Shown here: positions 25,567-34,170 of the stretch, one piece after another
Numbering within the stretch: position 1 is the stretch's first letter
Layout of the letters: the number at the start of each line of letters is the position of its first letter
Source: Candidatus Paracaedibacteraceae bacterium
Lineage (GTDB): Bacteria > Pseudomonadota > Alphaproteobacteria > Paracaedibacterales > Paracaedibacteraceae
DNA length: 42,304 nt
Direction: 5' to 3'
Assembly: GCA_019459505.1 (NCBI GenBank)
Contig: JAIBEV010000020.1
Location: forward strand, 1-42,304
The notes under the pieces: model-generated
Told to the model about the DNA's origin: nothing
The model's database searches: none
Seen by the model: only the letters and a program-made list of their open reading frames with translations
Position numbers and translations under genes: made by a program

Positions 25567-25938
25567 ATGGCCGAAAAAGAGTTAGTTATTAAGGTTGTTG
25601 CTATGCCACGCGACCTTAACCCGGATGGAGACATGTTTGGAGGATGGATTTTAAGCCAAATGGACTTGGCAGCATACCTGCATGTTCGAAAACATACGCG
25701 CGCCAGAGTGGTAACCGTGGCCATCGATAATATTGTCTTTCATCATCCTGTTTTCATTGGCGATTGTCTGATTTGCTATGCGATTACAGAAAAGATTGGA
25801 CGCACAAGCATCACTGTTAAAATTGACGTTATTGTGGAACGCAAAGAAGGACATGCCCAACAGCAAGTCACCGAAGGTCGGTTTACCTTTGTTGCCATTG
25901 GTGAAGATAAAAAACCTGTCCCTCTTGTTAATGGGTAA
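25567..25938 (+). CDS. yciA: Acyl-CoA thioesterase, YciA type
   Basis: This is a 123-residue single hotdog-domain thioesterase that cleaves short and medium acyl-CoA in the cytoplasm. It aligns by eye with YciA: VVAMPRDLNPDGDMFGGWIL near residues 10-29 (with the catalytic Asp and the GGW turn), QMDLAAYLHVRK, RVVTVAIDNIVFHHPVFIGD near 47-66, and RTSITVKIDVIVERKEG near 79-95. YciA enzymes are hexamers inhibited by CoA in other bacteria. It is slightly shorter than the E. coli protein but keeps all motifs. It stands alone upstream of acpP with a 180-base gap, so lipid-related clustering may be accidental. Confidence 0.9.
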   Translation: MAEKELVIKVVAMPRDLNPDGDMFGGWILSQMDLAAYLHVRKHTRARVVTVAIDNIVFHHPVFIGDCLICYAITEKIGRTSITVKIDVIVERKEGHAQQQVTEGRFTFVAIGEDKKPVPLVNG

Positions 25939-26119
25939 ATAGAAAAGATTTCCATTTACCGGCAAAAACCATTATTATCAAATATAAAGAAGAATATTAA
26001 AATAAAAGCCCCTTTTTTCCAAAAAGTTACTTTTAACTTGCAGCTACCTCTTGAAATTTGATAAAAAAGCGGATAATTGTAGTTGAGAAATTTAATTACC
26101 TATTTTAGAGGAATAAATA

Positions 26120-26356
26120 ATGAGTAGCGTTAAAGACCGCGTTATAGACATCGTTGTGGACCATTTAGGGGTCGATACAAGCAAAGTAACAGAAACATCA
26201 AGCTTTGTTGATGACCTTGGCGCTGACAGCCTTGACACAGTGGAATTGGTCATGAAATTCGAAGAAGAATTTGGAATTGAAATTCCCGATACAGCTGCAG
26301 AAAAAATCGCAACCGTAAAAGATGCGATCGCATTTATTGAAGCTAACGCAGCCTAA
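26120..26356 (+). CDS. acpP: Acyl carrier protein
   Basis: This 78-residue acidic protein carries growing fatty acids on a phosphopantetheine arm attached to Ser37 in the motif [20 protein letters not shown]. Four-helix ACP architecture is clear ([15 protein letters not shown] at the start, [16 protein letters not shown] at the end). AGAGGAATAAATA precedes the ATG. fabF follows after a terminator-like hairpin, an arrangement that in many bacteria lets acpP be made in large excess over fabF. Confidence 0.98.
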   Translation: MSSVKDRVIDIVVDHLGVDTSKVTETSSFVDDLGADSLDTVELVMKFEEEFGIEIPDTAAEKIATVKDAIAFIEANAA

Positions 26357-26374
26357 GTACCTTAAGATTTTGTG

Positions 26375-26403
26375 GGGCAGTGTCCAAACGCTGCCCTCTT
26401 TTT
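26375..26403 (+). terminator. Hairpin terminator/attenuator between acpP and fabF
   Basis: GGGCAGTGT and ACGCTGCCC form a nine-pair stem with one G-U pair around CCAA, followed by TCTTTTT. It lies 19 bases after acpP and 26 before fabF, so partial readthrough would set the ratio of the two products. Confidence 0.85.
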
Positions 26404-26428
26404 AACTCACTAAAATACAGAGAATCAT

Positions 26429-27697
26429 ATGCGTCGAGTCGTTATTACAGGCATTGGTTTGGTTACCCCTTTAGGGGATGGTGTCAAACCGTCATGGGAT
26501 GCCATCTTAGCCAGCAAATCAGGAATTCGGGCTGTTGATACATTTGATGTATCTGATATTCCAGCTAAAATTGCCGGTTTAATCCCCCGGGGAGCAGCAA
26601 CCGAGTATGGCAAAGGACTTTTTAATCCAGACTTATACATGGAAGTAAAAGATCAGCGCAAAGTTGATGACTTTATTCTATATGGTGTTGCCGCCGCTCA
26701 ACAAGCCATCGAGGATTCTGGATGGGCCCCTCAAACAGATGAGGAACGCTGGCGGACAGGCGTCATTATTGGTGCTGGTATTGGTGGGTTGCAAGAAATT
26801 CACAAAACAGGGGCTACTTTAGATGCCTCAGGCCCGCGTCGGGTCTCACCGTTTTTCATTCCCGCCTCGTTGATTAACTTAACCTCTGGTCATGTTTCTA
26901 TCCGTCATGGATTTATGGGCCCCAATCATTCCGTTGTTACAGCTTGCGCAACAGGTGCCCATGCTATTGGAGATGCATGCCGAATGATTATGTTTGGAGA
27001 TGCAGATGTTATGGTTGCAGGCGGCAGTGAAGCCGCTGTCTGTCGACTTGGCATGGCGGGATTTGCAGCGGCTCGAGCTTTATCGACCAATTTCAACGAT
27101 ACTCCGGAACAAGCATCTCGTCCATGGGATCAAGACCGTGATGGTTTTGTCATGGGTGAAGGGGCCGGTATCGTTGTGGTTGAAGAATACGAACATGCGA
27201 AAAAGCGCGGCGCCAAAATTTATGCGGAAATTATCGGTTATGGTATGTCAGGCGATGCTCATCATATCACTGCGCCCGCTGAAGATGGAAACGGCGCTTA
27301 TCGCGCCATGAAGGCGGCCCTGCATAATGCAAAAATTAACCTTGAAGAAGTTGACTACATCAATGCACACGGCACCTCCACACCTGCTGGCGATCCCATT
27401 GAAATTAAAGCTGTAAAGCGGGCCTTCGGAGAGCACGCTTATAAACTATCCATGTCCTCAACAAAATCTGCTATCGGACATCTTTTGGGTGCTGCTGGTA
27501 GTGTGGAAGCAATCTTTTGTGCTTTGGCTATAAAAGACCAAGTAGCGCCTCCAACCCTCAATCTTGAGAACCCTTCTGAAGGATGTGATTTGGATTTAGT
27601 CGCAAAGCACGCAAAGCAACGACCTATTAAGGTTGCTGTATCTAACTCTTTTGGATTTGGGGGCACGAATGCGTCCCTTATCCTAAAGGCAATTTAA
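26429..27697 (+). CDS. fabF: 3-oxoacyl-ACP synthase II
   Basis: FabF elongates acyl-ACP by condensing it with malonyl-ACP in fatty acid synthesis. The 422-residue thiolase-fold protein keeps the Cys-His-His triad: Cys173 in VVTACATGAHAIGD, His314 in INAHGTSTPAGDP and His351 in SSTKSAIGHLLGAAGS. The N-terminal MRRVVITGIGLVTPLGDG and C-terminal VSNSFGFGGTNASL are typical. It is followed 18 bases later by ndk, which may be read from the same message. Confidence 0.97.
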   Translation: MRRVVITGIGLVTPLGDGVKPSWDAILASKSGIRAVDTFDVSDIPAKIAGLIPRGAATEYGKGLFNPDLYMEVKDQRKVDDFILYGVAAAQQAIEDSGWAPQTDEERWRTGVIIGAGIGGLQEIHKTGATLDASGPRRVSPFFIPASLINLTSGHVSIRHGFMGPNHSVVTACATGAHAIGDACRMIMFGDADVMVAGGSEAAVCRLGMAGFAAARALSTNFNDTPEQASRPWDQDRDGFVMGEGAGIVVVEEYEHAKKRGAKIYAEIIGYGMSGDAHHITAPAEDGNGAYRAMKAALHNAKINLEEVDYINAHGTSTPAGDPIEIKAVKRAFGEHAYKLSMSSTKSAIGHLLGAAGSVEAIFCALAIKDQVAPPTLNLENPSEGCDLDLVAKHAKQRPIKVAVSNSFGFGGTNASLILKAI

Positions 27698-27715
27698 TTT
27701 ATCGGAGAGAATATA

Positions 27716-28138
27716 ATGGCAATCGAAAGAACTTTTTCCATCATTAAACCTGATGCGACACGTCGCAACCTAACCGGCAAAATCAATGCAAAAATTGAAG
27801 AAGCAGGGCTACGCATTATCGCTCAAAAGCGCATTCAATTGACAAAAGCACAAGCCGAAGGCTTCTATGCCGTTCATAAAGAACGCGCCTTTTTTAATGA
27901 CTTGGTTTCTTTCATGATTTCTGGCCCAGTAGTTGTCCAAGCCCTAGAAGGTGAAAATGCTGTTGCTAAGTATCGTGAAGTTATGGGCGCAACAAACCCA
28001 GAAAACGCCGATGCTGGTACTATTCGTAAAGAATTTGCCGAATCCATCGAAGCAAACTCTGTTCATGGATCTGACTCTTTAGAAAACGCAGCCATCGAAA
28101 TTGCATATTTCTTTGCTCACGTAGAGTTAGTGGGCTAA
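27716..28138 (+). CDS. ndk: Nucleoside diphosphate kinase
   Basis: Ndk moves the gamma phosphate from ATP to other nucleoside diphosphates through a phospho-histidine. The 140-residue protein starts [20 protein letters not shown] and has the active-site His117 in [20 protein letters not shown], the family signature. GGAGAGAATATA precedes the ATG. It lies 18 bases after fabF and ends just before a strong terminator, so acpP-fabF-ndk form a probable transcription unit. Confidence 0.98.
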   Translation: MAIERTFSIIKPDATRRNLTGKINAKIEEAGLRIIAQKRIQLTKAQAEGFYAVHKERAFFNDLVSFMISGPVVVQALEGENAVAKYREVMGATNPENADAGTIRKEFAESIEANSVHGSDSLENAAIEIAYFFAHVELVG

Positions 28139-28160
28139 AAAGGCTTGATATCTTTTAATT

Positions 28161-28185
28161 AACCCCGCTGAAAGCGGGGTTTTTC
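28161..28185. terminator. Terminator between convergent ndk and the Sel1 gene
   Basis: AACCCCGCT and AGCGGGGTT pair perfectly around GAA, followed by TTT on the plus strand. It ends the ndk transcript. On the minus strand it lies directly after the Sel1 gene stop at 28187, where the A-run is shorter, so it may serve both. Confidence 0.9.
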
Positions 28186-28186
28186 C

Positions 28187-29374
28187 TTAACTGGGCAGGG
28201 ATAAACTCTTAATTTTTGACAGCATTAAACTAGCTAGCTCATCACCTTGTTGTGCAGCCATTATCGTATACTGCAATCCAAGGTTCATATCTTTTTCAAA
28301 AATCTTATCATCCATTAAACAGATACCAAGCACTCGCTGGGCTTCCTTATCGCCTTCATTCGCTTCGACTGTTAATAAGCTTTTCTCCACCTCGAGTCGC
28401 AATTTGGCTCCCTCATCACCGTGGGCCGCTGCCTTTGCCAAATAAGTTAGTCCTCTATATCTCTTTTTTTCAAGAATTTTACCTTGGGCTAAACATGCTC
28501 CCAAAATGCACTGCGCGTCTACATTCCCCCAATCCGCCGCTGTGGTTAAATAATGTTGGGCCTTGTCAATATCCTGTTCTATTTGTTTCCCTTCAAGATA
28601 CAATACTCCTAAATTACACAAAGCTTGATCTTGCGGATCTTCACTTCTACCTGCGGTAACAGCTTGGTTATATAACCGAACAGCTTCAGGAATATTTACA
28701 TCCCCTCCTTCACCAAGGTGATGCATCATCCCTAACTGTGTCATTGCATAAGCATAATTCTTTGCCGTGGCTTTCTCAAAATATTCCTTAGCCCGGAGAT
28801 AGTTAGTCTCAACTCCTTCATCACCTGTACGCAGCAACACGCCATACGTACAGAGCCCCACCACATGGTCAAGCTTAACAGCCTTTTCTAACCATTCAAT
28901 TGCGACATTAATATCTTTAGGGGCACCCAATCCATGTAAATAAGCTAATCCTAGATAAGAAGGAGCCTCCGTATGCCCCGCATTGGCAGCCATTGTTAAA
29001 TACTCTATCAAACGCGGATCTGTTTGTTTTAACCCTAACTGTTCTTCATAAAATGCCATTCCTAAAATATAACAAGAATCAATATGTTTAGAATTTACCG
29101 CAATTGTATAGAGGCGAACAATTTCCGCCGCATAATCTTGAGGTGCCGTCGCATAATAGAAAGAAGCAAGTTGAAAACAAGCAAGAGGGTCTTCTTTAGC
29201 TGCTTTTTCTTGCAGACTAGGTAAAAGCTGAGCCATCTCATTCCTTATCTCTTGTTGCGGAGAAAGATCTAAAGACGCGACAGAAGAGGACGATTCATTA
29301 ATTTCATTCCTCTCATCCTGCGCATTCGCCGCGACGGTGGTTAATAAAAGCCCAATTGAAACATACTTAAACAT
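28187..29374 (-). CDS. Secreted Sel1-repeat protein
   Basis: This 395-residue protein has a signal peptide (MFKYVSIGLLLTTVAANAQD, cut after ANA) and then eight or nine Sel1-like repeats of about 34-38 residues. Clear ones read PSYLGLAYLHGLGAPKDINV, AMTQLGMMHHLGEGGDVNIP, LCNLGVLYLEGKQIEQDIDK and AQCILGACLAQGKILEKKRY. Sel1 repeats stack into a helical solenoid that binds proteins; in Legionella and related intracellular bacteria such proteins take part in host-cell interaction, while others help envelope or signalling complexes. Here export to the periplasm or beyond is indicated, but the partner is unknown. Unlike the copy at 5830-7034 this gene is intact. It converges on ndk. Confidence 0.9.
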   Translation of the reverse strand: MFKYVSIGLLLTTVAANAQDERNEINESSSSVASLDLSPQQEIRNEMAQLLPSLQEKAAKEDPLACFQLASFYYATAPQDYAAEIVRLYTIAVNSKHIDSCYILGMAFYEEQLGLKQTDPRLIEYLTMAANAGHTEAPSYLGLAYLHGLGAPKDINVAIEWLEKAVKLDHVVGLCTYGVLLRTGDEGVETNYLRAKEYFEKATAKNYAYAMTQLGMMHHLGEGGDVNIPEAVRLYNQAVTAGRSEDPQDQALCNLGVLYLEGKQIEQDIDKAQHYLTTAADWGNVDAQCILGACLAQGKILEKKRYRGLTYLAKAAAHGDEGAKLRLEVEKSLLTVEANEGDKEAQRVLGICLMDDKIFEKDMNLGLQYTIMAAQQGDELASLMLSKIKSLSLPS

Positions 29375-29468
29375 GGCTCTACTCTTTTAAAAATAATTAA
29401 CACTTTGAACTCTATAATTATTTTAATAAAAAAATAAGTTAATTTTCTATTAATGAATTAAGCCATTA

Positions 29469-29490
29469 ATTTTGACTTCTATAAAAAACA
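29469..29490 (+). repeat. Direct repeat upstream of hip locus, copy 1
   Basis: ATTTTGACTTCTATA followed by AAAAACA occurs here and again at 29612-29633 with one mismatch in 22 bases. The second copy ends two bases before the hipB ATG. The spacing and position suggest sites for the locus's own HTH regulator. Confidence 0.6.
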
Positions 29491-29541
29491 TTTATCTTAC
29501 TCTTACCCTCTTAAAGCTCTTTAAATAAATAAAAATCTCTC

Positions 29542-29565
29542 AAATGATTTTTAGAGAAATCATTT
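29542..29565. promoter_or_regulatory. Inverted repeat upstream of hipB, possible operator
   Basis: AAATGATTT and AAATCATTT form a perfect 9+9 inverted repeat with a six-base centre (TTAGAG), about 70-95 bases before the hipB ATG. A TTGTTT at 29569 and A/T-rich -10 candidates near 29592-29599 lie just downstream, so a bound dimer would cover or flank the promoter. Confidence 0.5.
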
Positions 29566-29611
29566 TTCTTGTTTTAATATTTTTTTCTGGCAATATAGAA
29601 ACATAATATTG

Positions 29612-29633
29612 ATTTTGACTTCTATAGAAAACA
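29612..29633 (+). repeat. Direct repeat upstream of hip locus, copy 2
   Basis: Copy 2 of the 22-base repeat (ATTTTGACTTCTATA, GAAAACA), differing from copy 1 at one base. It occupies the expected leader directly before the ATG at 29636, which argues that the ATG, not the TTG at 29609, is the real start of hipB. Confidence 0.6.
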
Positions 29634-29635
29634 GA

Positions 29636-29884
29636 ATGATTTACTTAAGGGATATCCTAGAGCTAGGGCAACAGCTTCGATGGTTGAGAAAACAAACAAA
29701 ACTTAGTCAAAGCGATTTAGCTTTGCGTGCTGGACTTAGTCGAACAGCCATTCAAGCCATCGAATCCGGGAAAACAACTTGCCAACTTGATACCCTATTC
29801 AAAGTTTTAACCGTACTGAATATAAAACTTGCAATTGATCATTCTCTTTTAAAGGCACCGACTCATGCGTCAACTTCTGATTAA
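29636..29884 (+). CDS. hipB: HipB-like antitoxin/repressor (HTH, Cro/CI type)
   Basis: This is an 82-residue DNA-binding protein. Its helix-turn-helix spans about residues 11-64: LGQQLRWLRKQTKLSQSDLA, LRAGLSRTAIQAIESGKTTC, then LDTLFKVLTVLNIKLAID. This is the XRE/HipB form with no extra domain. I start at ATG 29636; nine more codons from a TTG are possible, but they would cover repeat copy 2. It overlaps hipS by 20 bases, so the three genes are translationally linked. As in other hip loci it probably represses its own promoter, here through the repeats at 29469-29633. Confidence 0.88.
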   Translation: MIYLRDILELGQQLRWLRKQTKLSQSDLALRAGLSRTAIQAIESGKTTCQLDTLFKVLTVLNIKLAIDHSLLKAPTHASTSD

Positions 29885-30185
29885 ATACCAGGGGCTTCCC
29901 TGTGGAATTTTGCAGGAACTAGAGGATAATAACCATTATCAGTTTAGCTATCTGCCTGAATACCATGGGGCATCTATCTCCTTAACATTACCTGTAAAAA
30001 ACACACCCTATGAATTTGATAATTTTCCGCCTTTTTTTGATGGATTGCTCCCAGAGGGGATCCAATTAGAAGCGTTATTAAGACGATGCAAAATTGACCA
30101 AACTGACTATATGACGCAACTCGCCATCGTTGGCGAAGATTTGGTAGGGTCGGTAACTGCTCATGAATTAAAGAGTAAAAAATGA
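29865..30185 (+). CDS. hipS: HipS-like small protein (HipA N-terminal subdomain 1)
   Basis: This 106-residue protein corresponds to only the N-terminal subdomain of HipA: a beta-rich start (LLIKYQGLPCGILQELEDNN), then FSYLPEYHGASISLTLPVKN and the hallmark FPPFFDGLLPEGIQLEALLR near residues 53-72, ending GEDLVGSVTAHE. In E. coli HipBST this separate piece, HipS, is the antitoxin that blocks the HipT kinase. Here it is separated from the kinase by an ATGA overlap (stop and start share bases 30182-30185). I read this as a true three-gene locus, not a frameshifted hipA, because the split falls at the known domain border and both ends have coupling signals. Confidence 0.85.
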   Translation: MRQLLIKYQGLPCGILQELEDNNHYQFSYLPEYHGASISLTLPVKNTPYEFDNFPPFFDGLLPEGIQLEALLRRCKIDQTDYMTQLAIVGEDLVGSVTAHELKSKK

Positions 30186-31135
30186 TCCTACGTTGTCCAA
30201 TCACCTATAATACCTTGACTGTTGATGAAGTTAAATATAGCAAAAAAGGGCTAGCCCTTTTGTCGCGGACTTTAACTTATCTCCATGATCTCTCTTATAC
30301 CCAGGCAGAACAGCTTGAAAAAGCCAAAAGTCTAGCCATTAAAATGGCGATTCAAGGGGTACAGCCAAAACTGAGTGCTATTTTTAATACGCGTCAGCAA
30401 GGATTTGAATTCACCGAGCGTGGCGGAACATTCATTATCAAACCACAAAATAATCAATGGGCACACTTACCAGAAAACGAAGATTTAACCATGCGTCTTG
30501 CTCAGGCGATTGGCATTGAAGTACCTCTCCATGGCCTTATTTACTGCAAAGATGAGTCATTAAGTTATTGGATTCGGCGTTTTGATCGCCCTTCTTTAAA
30601 ATCACCCTTAACCCACAAATTACCGGTTGAAGATTTTGCTCAATTATCGGGTGAGAGCCGCCATACGAAGTATAGAAGTACAATGGAAAAGGTTATCAAA
30701 ATTATTGAACAGTTTTGCACCTTCCCTGCTTTGGAGAGGGAGAAACTTTTTAAGTTAACGCTTTTCAATTTTTTAACAGGCAATGAAGATATGCATCTTA
30801 AAAATTTCTCTTTAATTATCCGGCAGAATATCGTTTCTTTATCCCCTGCTTATGATTTGTTAAATACAACCCTTGCCATGGGGACCAATACCATAGAAGA
30901 ACTAGCTCTTCCCTTAAATGGTAAAAAAAATCACCTAAAACGTGCTGATTTTATCGATTATTTTGCTCAAGAAAAGCTGCAATTACTTCCCCCCATTATA
31001 AAAGCGATCTTAGGGGAAATCGAAGCGAACTTAGATCATTGGCATCAGATGATTGAGTTTAGTTTTCTTCCTCCTCCCTATAAAGTAGGCTACAAAAATT
31101 TACTGACCAACAGAAGTCATATTATTTTCGACTGA
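30182..31135 (+). CDS. hipT: HipT-like Ser/Thr kinase toxin
   Basis: This is a 317-residue HipA-type kinase lacking the N-terminal subdomain. It has a Gly-rich loop MAIQGVQPKLSA near residues 55-66, the ATP lysine in GTFIIKPQ, the catalytic loop LTGNEDMHLKNFSLI with Asp203 and Asn208, and the metal-binding AYDLLNT with Asp225; all needed for kinase activity appear present. In E. coli HipT the loop segment before GVQPK reads Ser-Ile-Ser and is autophosphorylated; here it reads Ala56-Ile57-Gln58, with no Ser or Thr. HipA kinases inactivate aminoacyl-tRNA synthetases (GltX for HipA, TrpS for HipT), but the target here is unknown. It is the last gene of the locus, with comEC converging just 14 bases on. 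Confidence 0.88.
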   Translation: MILRCPITYNTLTVDEVKYSKKGLALLSRTLTYLHDLSYTQAEQLEKAKSLAIKMAIQGVQPKLSAIFNTRQQGFEFTERGGTFIIKPQNNQWAHLPENEDLTMRLAQAIGIEVPLHGLIYCKDESLSYWIRRFDRPSLKSPLTHKLPVEDFAQLSGESRHTKYRSTMEKVIKIIEQFCTFPALEREKLFKLTLFNFLTGNEDMHLKNFSLIIRQNIVSLSPAYDLLNTTLAMGTNTIEELALPLNGKKNHLKRADFIDYFAQEKLQLLPPIIKAILGEIEANLDHWHQMIEFSFLPPPYKVGYKNLLTNRSHIIFD

Positions 31136-31149
31136 CATGGTGAGCCTTT

Positions 31150-33141
31150 TTATTCTCCTACTCGCCACGGCCGATTTTGAACACTTCTCACCACATAAGG
31201 TTGAAAATGATCAAAGCGAACAAAGATACCGCGCCGGGCTCCTAAATCAGTTTTATCGAGAACAATCTTAGCCTTACCTCTTAAAAAGGCCGGCAGATAA
31301 CGGCATGAGATAATAACTTGCGCGTTTTGATAGACAGAACCATGATTCTGATATGAAAATTTCTCATTAAACAAAACAACTGGCTGCCTTGTAATCATTG
31401 CTTGAATGGTATCCGTTGTCACCGCCTGGATTTTTTTTAATCCAAGTTGCCGTAATAAGACTTCCCGAACAAAACTGTTGGGGCGAGCGTTGGCAAAGGT
31501 GGAAAGTGTTTGTCCGTCATACCAATAGATCTGCGCTTCAGGCGACAACCAAATAAAGGGAGCAGGCTTATGCCATAATAAACTGAGGGCAATAAGACAA
31601 GGAATTATTCCTAAAAAGCGGCCTTTGGTTCGCCACAAACATAGCCACAGTCCCCCTGACACCATCAGCCACATAAAAGTCTCTGGTGGTTTTGCTACTT
31701 GAATAGCAGCACCCGGTAAGGTTGCCGTCCAATGGGCTACTTTCGTCATCCAGGCGATGGCTTGATCCAATATATTAAACACCTTATTACACTGTCCAAA
31801 GGGTAAGAGGAGCACGCCAATCAACAGGAGAGGCATAATGAGAAATCCCATTAAAGGAATAGCAACCAGATTGCCAATAATTGCCTGCATAGAGATCCGA
31901 TTAAAAACGTAAAGTGTAATGGGAAGCGTTGCTGCTGTAGCAATAATCGTAGAAGCAACGATACCCACACCATAAACAACAATGCGACGCCATGCTCCCC
32001 CTTTATTTGCCCAATCTCTTAAAGGCGCCCATCCATCTTCATAGGCAGCAATTAAGGCTGCCACCGCAGCAAATGATAAAGCAAAACTGGCAGATATTAA
32101 ATTTTCTGGCTGAATTAAGAGAATCGCGACTGCCGCTAACGCGAGGGTCCGCATCGATAAAGCTTGCCGGTCGACAATCGTCCCCACGAGGACAATACTA
32201 ACCATGATGAAAGAACGAATGGCCGGCACCCCCATCCCTGAAATCATTAAATAAGCAATTAAAAAAGGAAATGTTAGAAAACTTGCAATCTTCTTTAAAT
32301 TATAACGCTCCGCTAAGGTCATGCTCAGGCATAATCCTCGGCGCACAATCACGAAAATAAGGCCGGCAATCATGCTCAGATGTAAGCCTGAAATGGCGAG
32401 AACATGCGCAATACCGGCATCTGCATAGGCTTGGCGTGTTGCTTCAGGAATGCGTCCTCTTTCACCGGTTACGAGAGCAGCCGCGATAGCTCCTGATTCT
32501 CCGGGTATCGCCATAAGAAGACTTTGTGTTACCTTAGCTCGAAGGGCTTGAATTATGGATGAGGCAGGCAAAGACTGTTGTAAGATTTCAATATCTATCA
32601 TGCGCCCAGTGGCTGATAATTTTTTATAGAAAGCCGAGCGGCCATAATCATATCCCTCCTCCAACACAGGAGTGGAAAAAGGTAATAAAGTAGACCGGAA
32701 ATAAATCTGATCACCAATTGAAATTGGCTGAGTTTCCTTGGCGGACAGTCTTACTAGCCGCCCATCCTTAAGTCGAACAATAAAGCGCTGACGATTTTTC
32801 ATAAACTCAATATCTTGAACCTGTCCAATAAACTGTCCTTTCTCTTTTTGTTGCAGCGGCAGCACCCCTTCAATTGTGGTTAATCGCCAAGTTTTATAAT
32901 GAATAGCGGTAAAGCCCAAACTGATACTAAAGCAAAGCGCTAAAAAGATTTTTAAGGCGCGCGTTCGACGGCTTAAAAGCAAGAGAATTCCATTTAAAGC
33001 AAGACAAAAAAGGGACACCCAGAGATTGGGTTCAGCGGAAAGAGAGAAATAGGTCACAACACCGACGCCCATTCCCACTGGAAACCATAAGAACAGTCGG
33101 TCAGATTCTTGCACCAGAAGAGTCTTCAATCGGTCGGCCAT
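31150..33141 (-). CDS. comEC: ComEC/Rec2-family DNA uptake channel protein
   Basis: ComEC forms the inner-membrane channel for DNA entry during natural transformation. The 663-residue protein has two or three N-terminal membrane helices, an OB-like soluble part at about residues 95-180 (GQFIGQVQDIEFMKNRQRFI), then the Competence domain: ALVTGERGRIPEATRQAYAD, AGIAHVLAISGLHLSMIAGL near 240-259 and about eight more membrane helices (FLIAYLMISGMGVPAIRSFI). The C-terminal 130 residues are soluble but lack a metallo-beta-lactamase HxHxDH motif, as in the short form usual for alphaproteobacteria. No other competence gene is in the window. It converges on hipT. Confidence 0.92.
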   Translation of the reverse strand: MADRLKTLLVQESDRLFLWFPVGMGVGVVTYFSLSAEPNLWVSLFCLALNGILLLLSRRTRALKIFLALCFSISLGFTAIHYKTWRLTTIEGVLPLQQKEKGQFIGQVQDIEFMKNRQRFIVRLKDGRLVRLSAKETQPISIGDQIYFRSTLLPFSTPVLEEGYDYGRSAFYKKLSATGRMIDIEILQQSLPASSIIQALRAKVTQSLLMAIPGESGAIAAALVTGERGRIPEATRQAYADAGIAHVLAISGLHLSMIAGLIFVIVRRGLCLSMTLAERYNLKKIASFLTFPFLIAYLMISGMGVPAIRSFIMVSIVLVGTIVDRQALSMRTLALAAVAILLIQPENLISASFALSFAAVAALIAAYEDGWAPLRDWANKGGAWRRIVVYGVGIVASTIIATAATLPITLYVFNRISMQAIIGNLVAIPLMGFLIMPLLLIGVLLLPFGQCNKVFNILDQAIAWMTKVAHWTATLPGAAIQVAKPPETFMWLMVSGGLWLCLWRTKGRFLGIIPCLIALSLLWHKPAPFIWLSPEAQIYWYDGQTLSTFANARPNSFVREVLLRQLGLKKIQAVTTDTIQAMITRQPVVLFNEKFSYQNHGSVYQNAQVIISCRYLPAFLRGKAKIVLDKTDLGARRGIFVRFDHFQPYVVRSVQNRPWRVGE

Positions 33142-33568
33142 CGACTTATTCAGTTAAATAATTTTTTGCTAAATTACCATGAGGATGAAAATTAAGGTAA
33201 GAAAAAATCCACTCCAACAAGCCTTATCCCTGATCCTTTCACCCCGAAAAGCTTTAAAATGCTGATAAAAGTATAGAAATATCGCCTAACCAAATATATT
33301 TAACTTCTTTAATACGGTGGCTTATTAATAAACTTTTATATTCTTAGACTGTTCTCTCATGTTTTCTTCTGGATAAGAGCGAAGCATTTGATTTCTCAAA
33401 AGGGTAAATTCCACTTTTCTTTCTCGCCAATATACTGTATAAATTTAAGGTACTTGATTGCAATCGAGTATAATTGTGTCCAGGCGATGATAGGGTTCTT
33501 TATAAGAGAATTGACTGTCGGGCATGCCGAAACACAAACAGTTAACTTTAAACTTAAGAGAGTACAAA
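33142..33568. other. Non-coding stretch with the likely rpmI-rplT promoter and leader
   Basis: No gene is supported. A perfect TATAAT lies at 33469-33474, about 95 bases before rpmI, without a clear -35. The leader of about 85 bases could carry the autoregulatory site often found before rpmI-rplT, but I cannot make out the structure. infC, usually directly upstream, is not here. Confidence 0.4.
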
Positions 33569-33766
33569 ATGCCCAAGATGAAAACGAAGAGCAGCGCTAA
33601 GAAGCGTTTTAAGCTCACAGCATCTGGTATGGTCAAAATGGGCCAAGCTGGTAAACGTCACGGTATGCGCAAGCGTTCAAATAAATTCATTCGTAATGCC
33701 CGCGGTATGACGACAATGAATGAAAGCTTTGCCAAAAAAGTTCGTACCTTTTATTTCCACGTTTAG
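33569..33766 (+). CDS. rpmI: 50S ribosomal protein L35
   Basis: L35 is a small basic protein of the large ribosomal subunit. The start at 33569 ([20 protein letters not shown]) matches the family, giving 65 residues; AAGAGAG lies eight bases before it. The following segment [20 protein letters not shown] is typical. rplT follows after 18 bases. Confidence 0.98.
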   Translation: MPKMKTKSSAKKRFKLTASGMVKMGQAGKRHGMRKRSNKFIRNARGMTTMNESFAKKVRTFYFHV

Positions 33767-33784
33767 TTTTAGGGAGAACAGAAT

Positions 33785-34144
33785 ATGGCACGCGTTAAAA
33801 GAGGTGTAACCACACACGCTCGTCACAAAAAAATCATTAAGATGGCTAAAGGTTATCGCGGTCGTAGCGGTACCTGTTTCCGTCCAGCAATTCAACGCGT
33901 CGAAAAGGGTTTGCAATATGCATACCGCGACCGTCGCGCCAAAAAGCGTACTTTCCGCGCCTTGTGGATTCAACGTATTAATGCTGGTGTACGGGAATAT
34001 GGCTTAAATTACTCCACCTTCATGGGCGGATTAATCAAAGCTGGCATCGAGATGGACCGTAAAGTTCTTGCTGGTTTGGCAATGTCCAATCCAGAGACAT
34101 TCAAGTCCATCGTTGAAACAGTCCAAAAGACTCTAGCGAAATAA
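33785..34144 (+). CDS. rplT: 50S ribosomal protein L20
   Basis: L20 is an assembly protein of the large subunit and, in several bacteria, represses its own operon. The 119-residue protein has normal length and signature text: [73 protein letters not shown] precedes the ATG. pheS, a common next gene, is not here; a terminator follows at once. Confidence 0.99.
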   Translation: MARVKRGVTTHARHKKIIKMAKGYRGRSGTCFRPAIQRVEKGLQYAYRDRRAKKRTFRALWIQRINAGVREYGLNYSTFMGGLIKAGIEMDRKVLAGLAMSNPETFKSIVETVQKTLAK

Positions 34145-34170
34145 AAACATACCCATCGTTTGTTTTTTTG

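Noticed and set aside
29865-31135. hipS and hipT as one frameshifted hipA
   Set aside because: The break lies at the known domain border and the ATGA overlap is a normal coupling signal. Tripartite systems with this layout are known.
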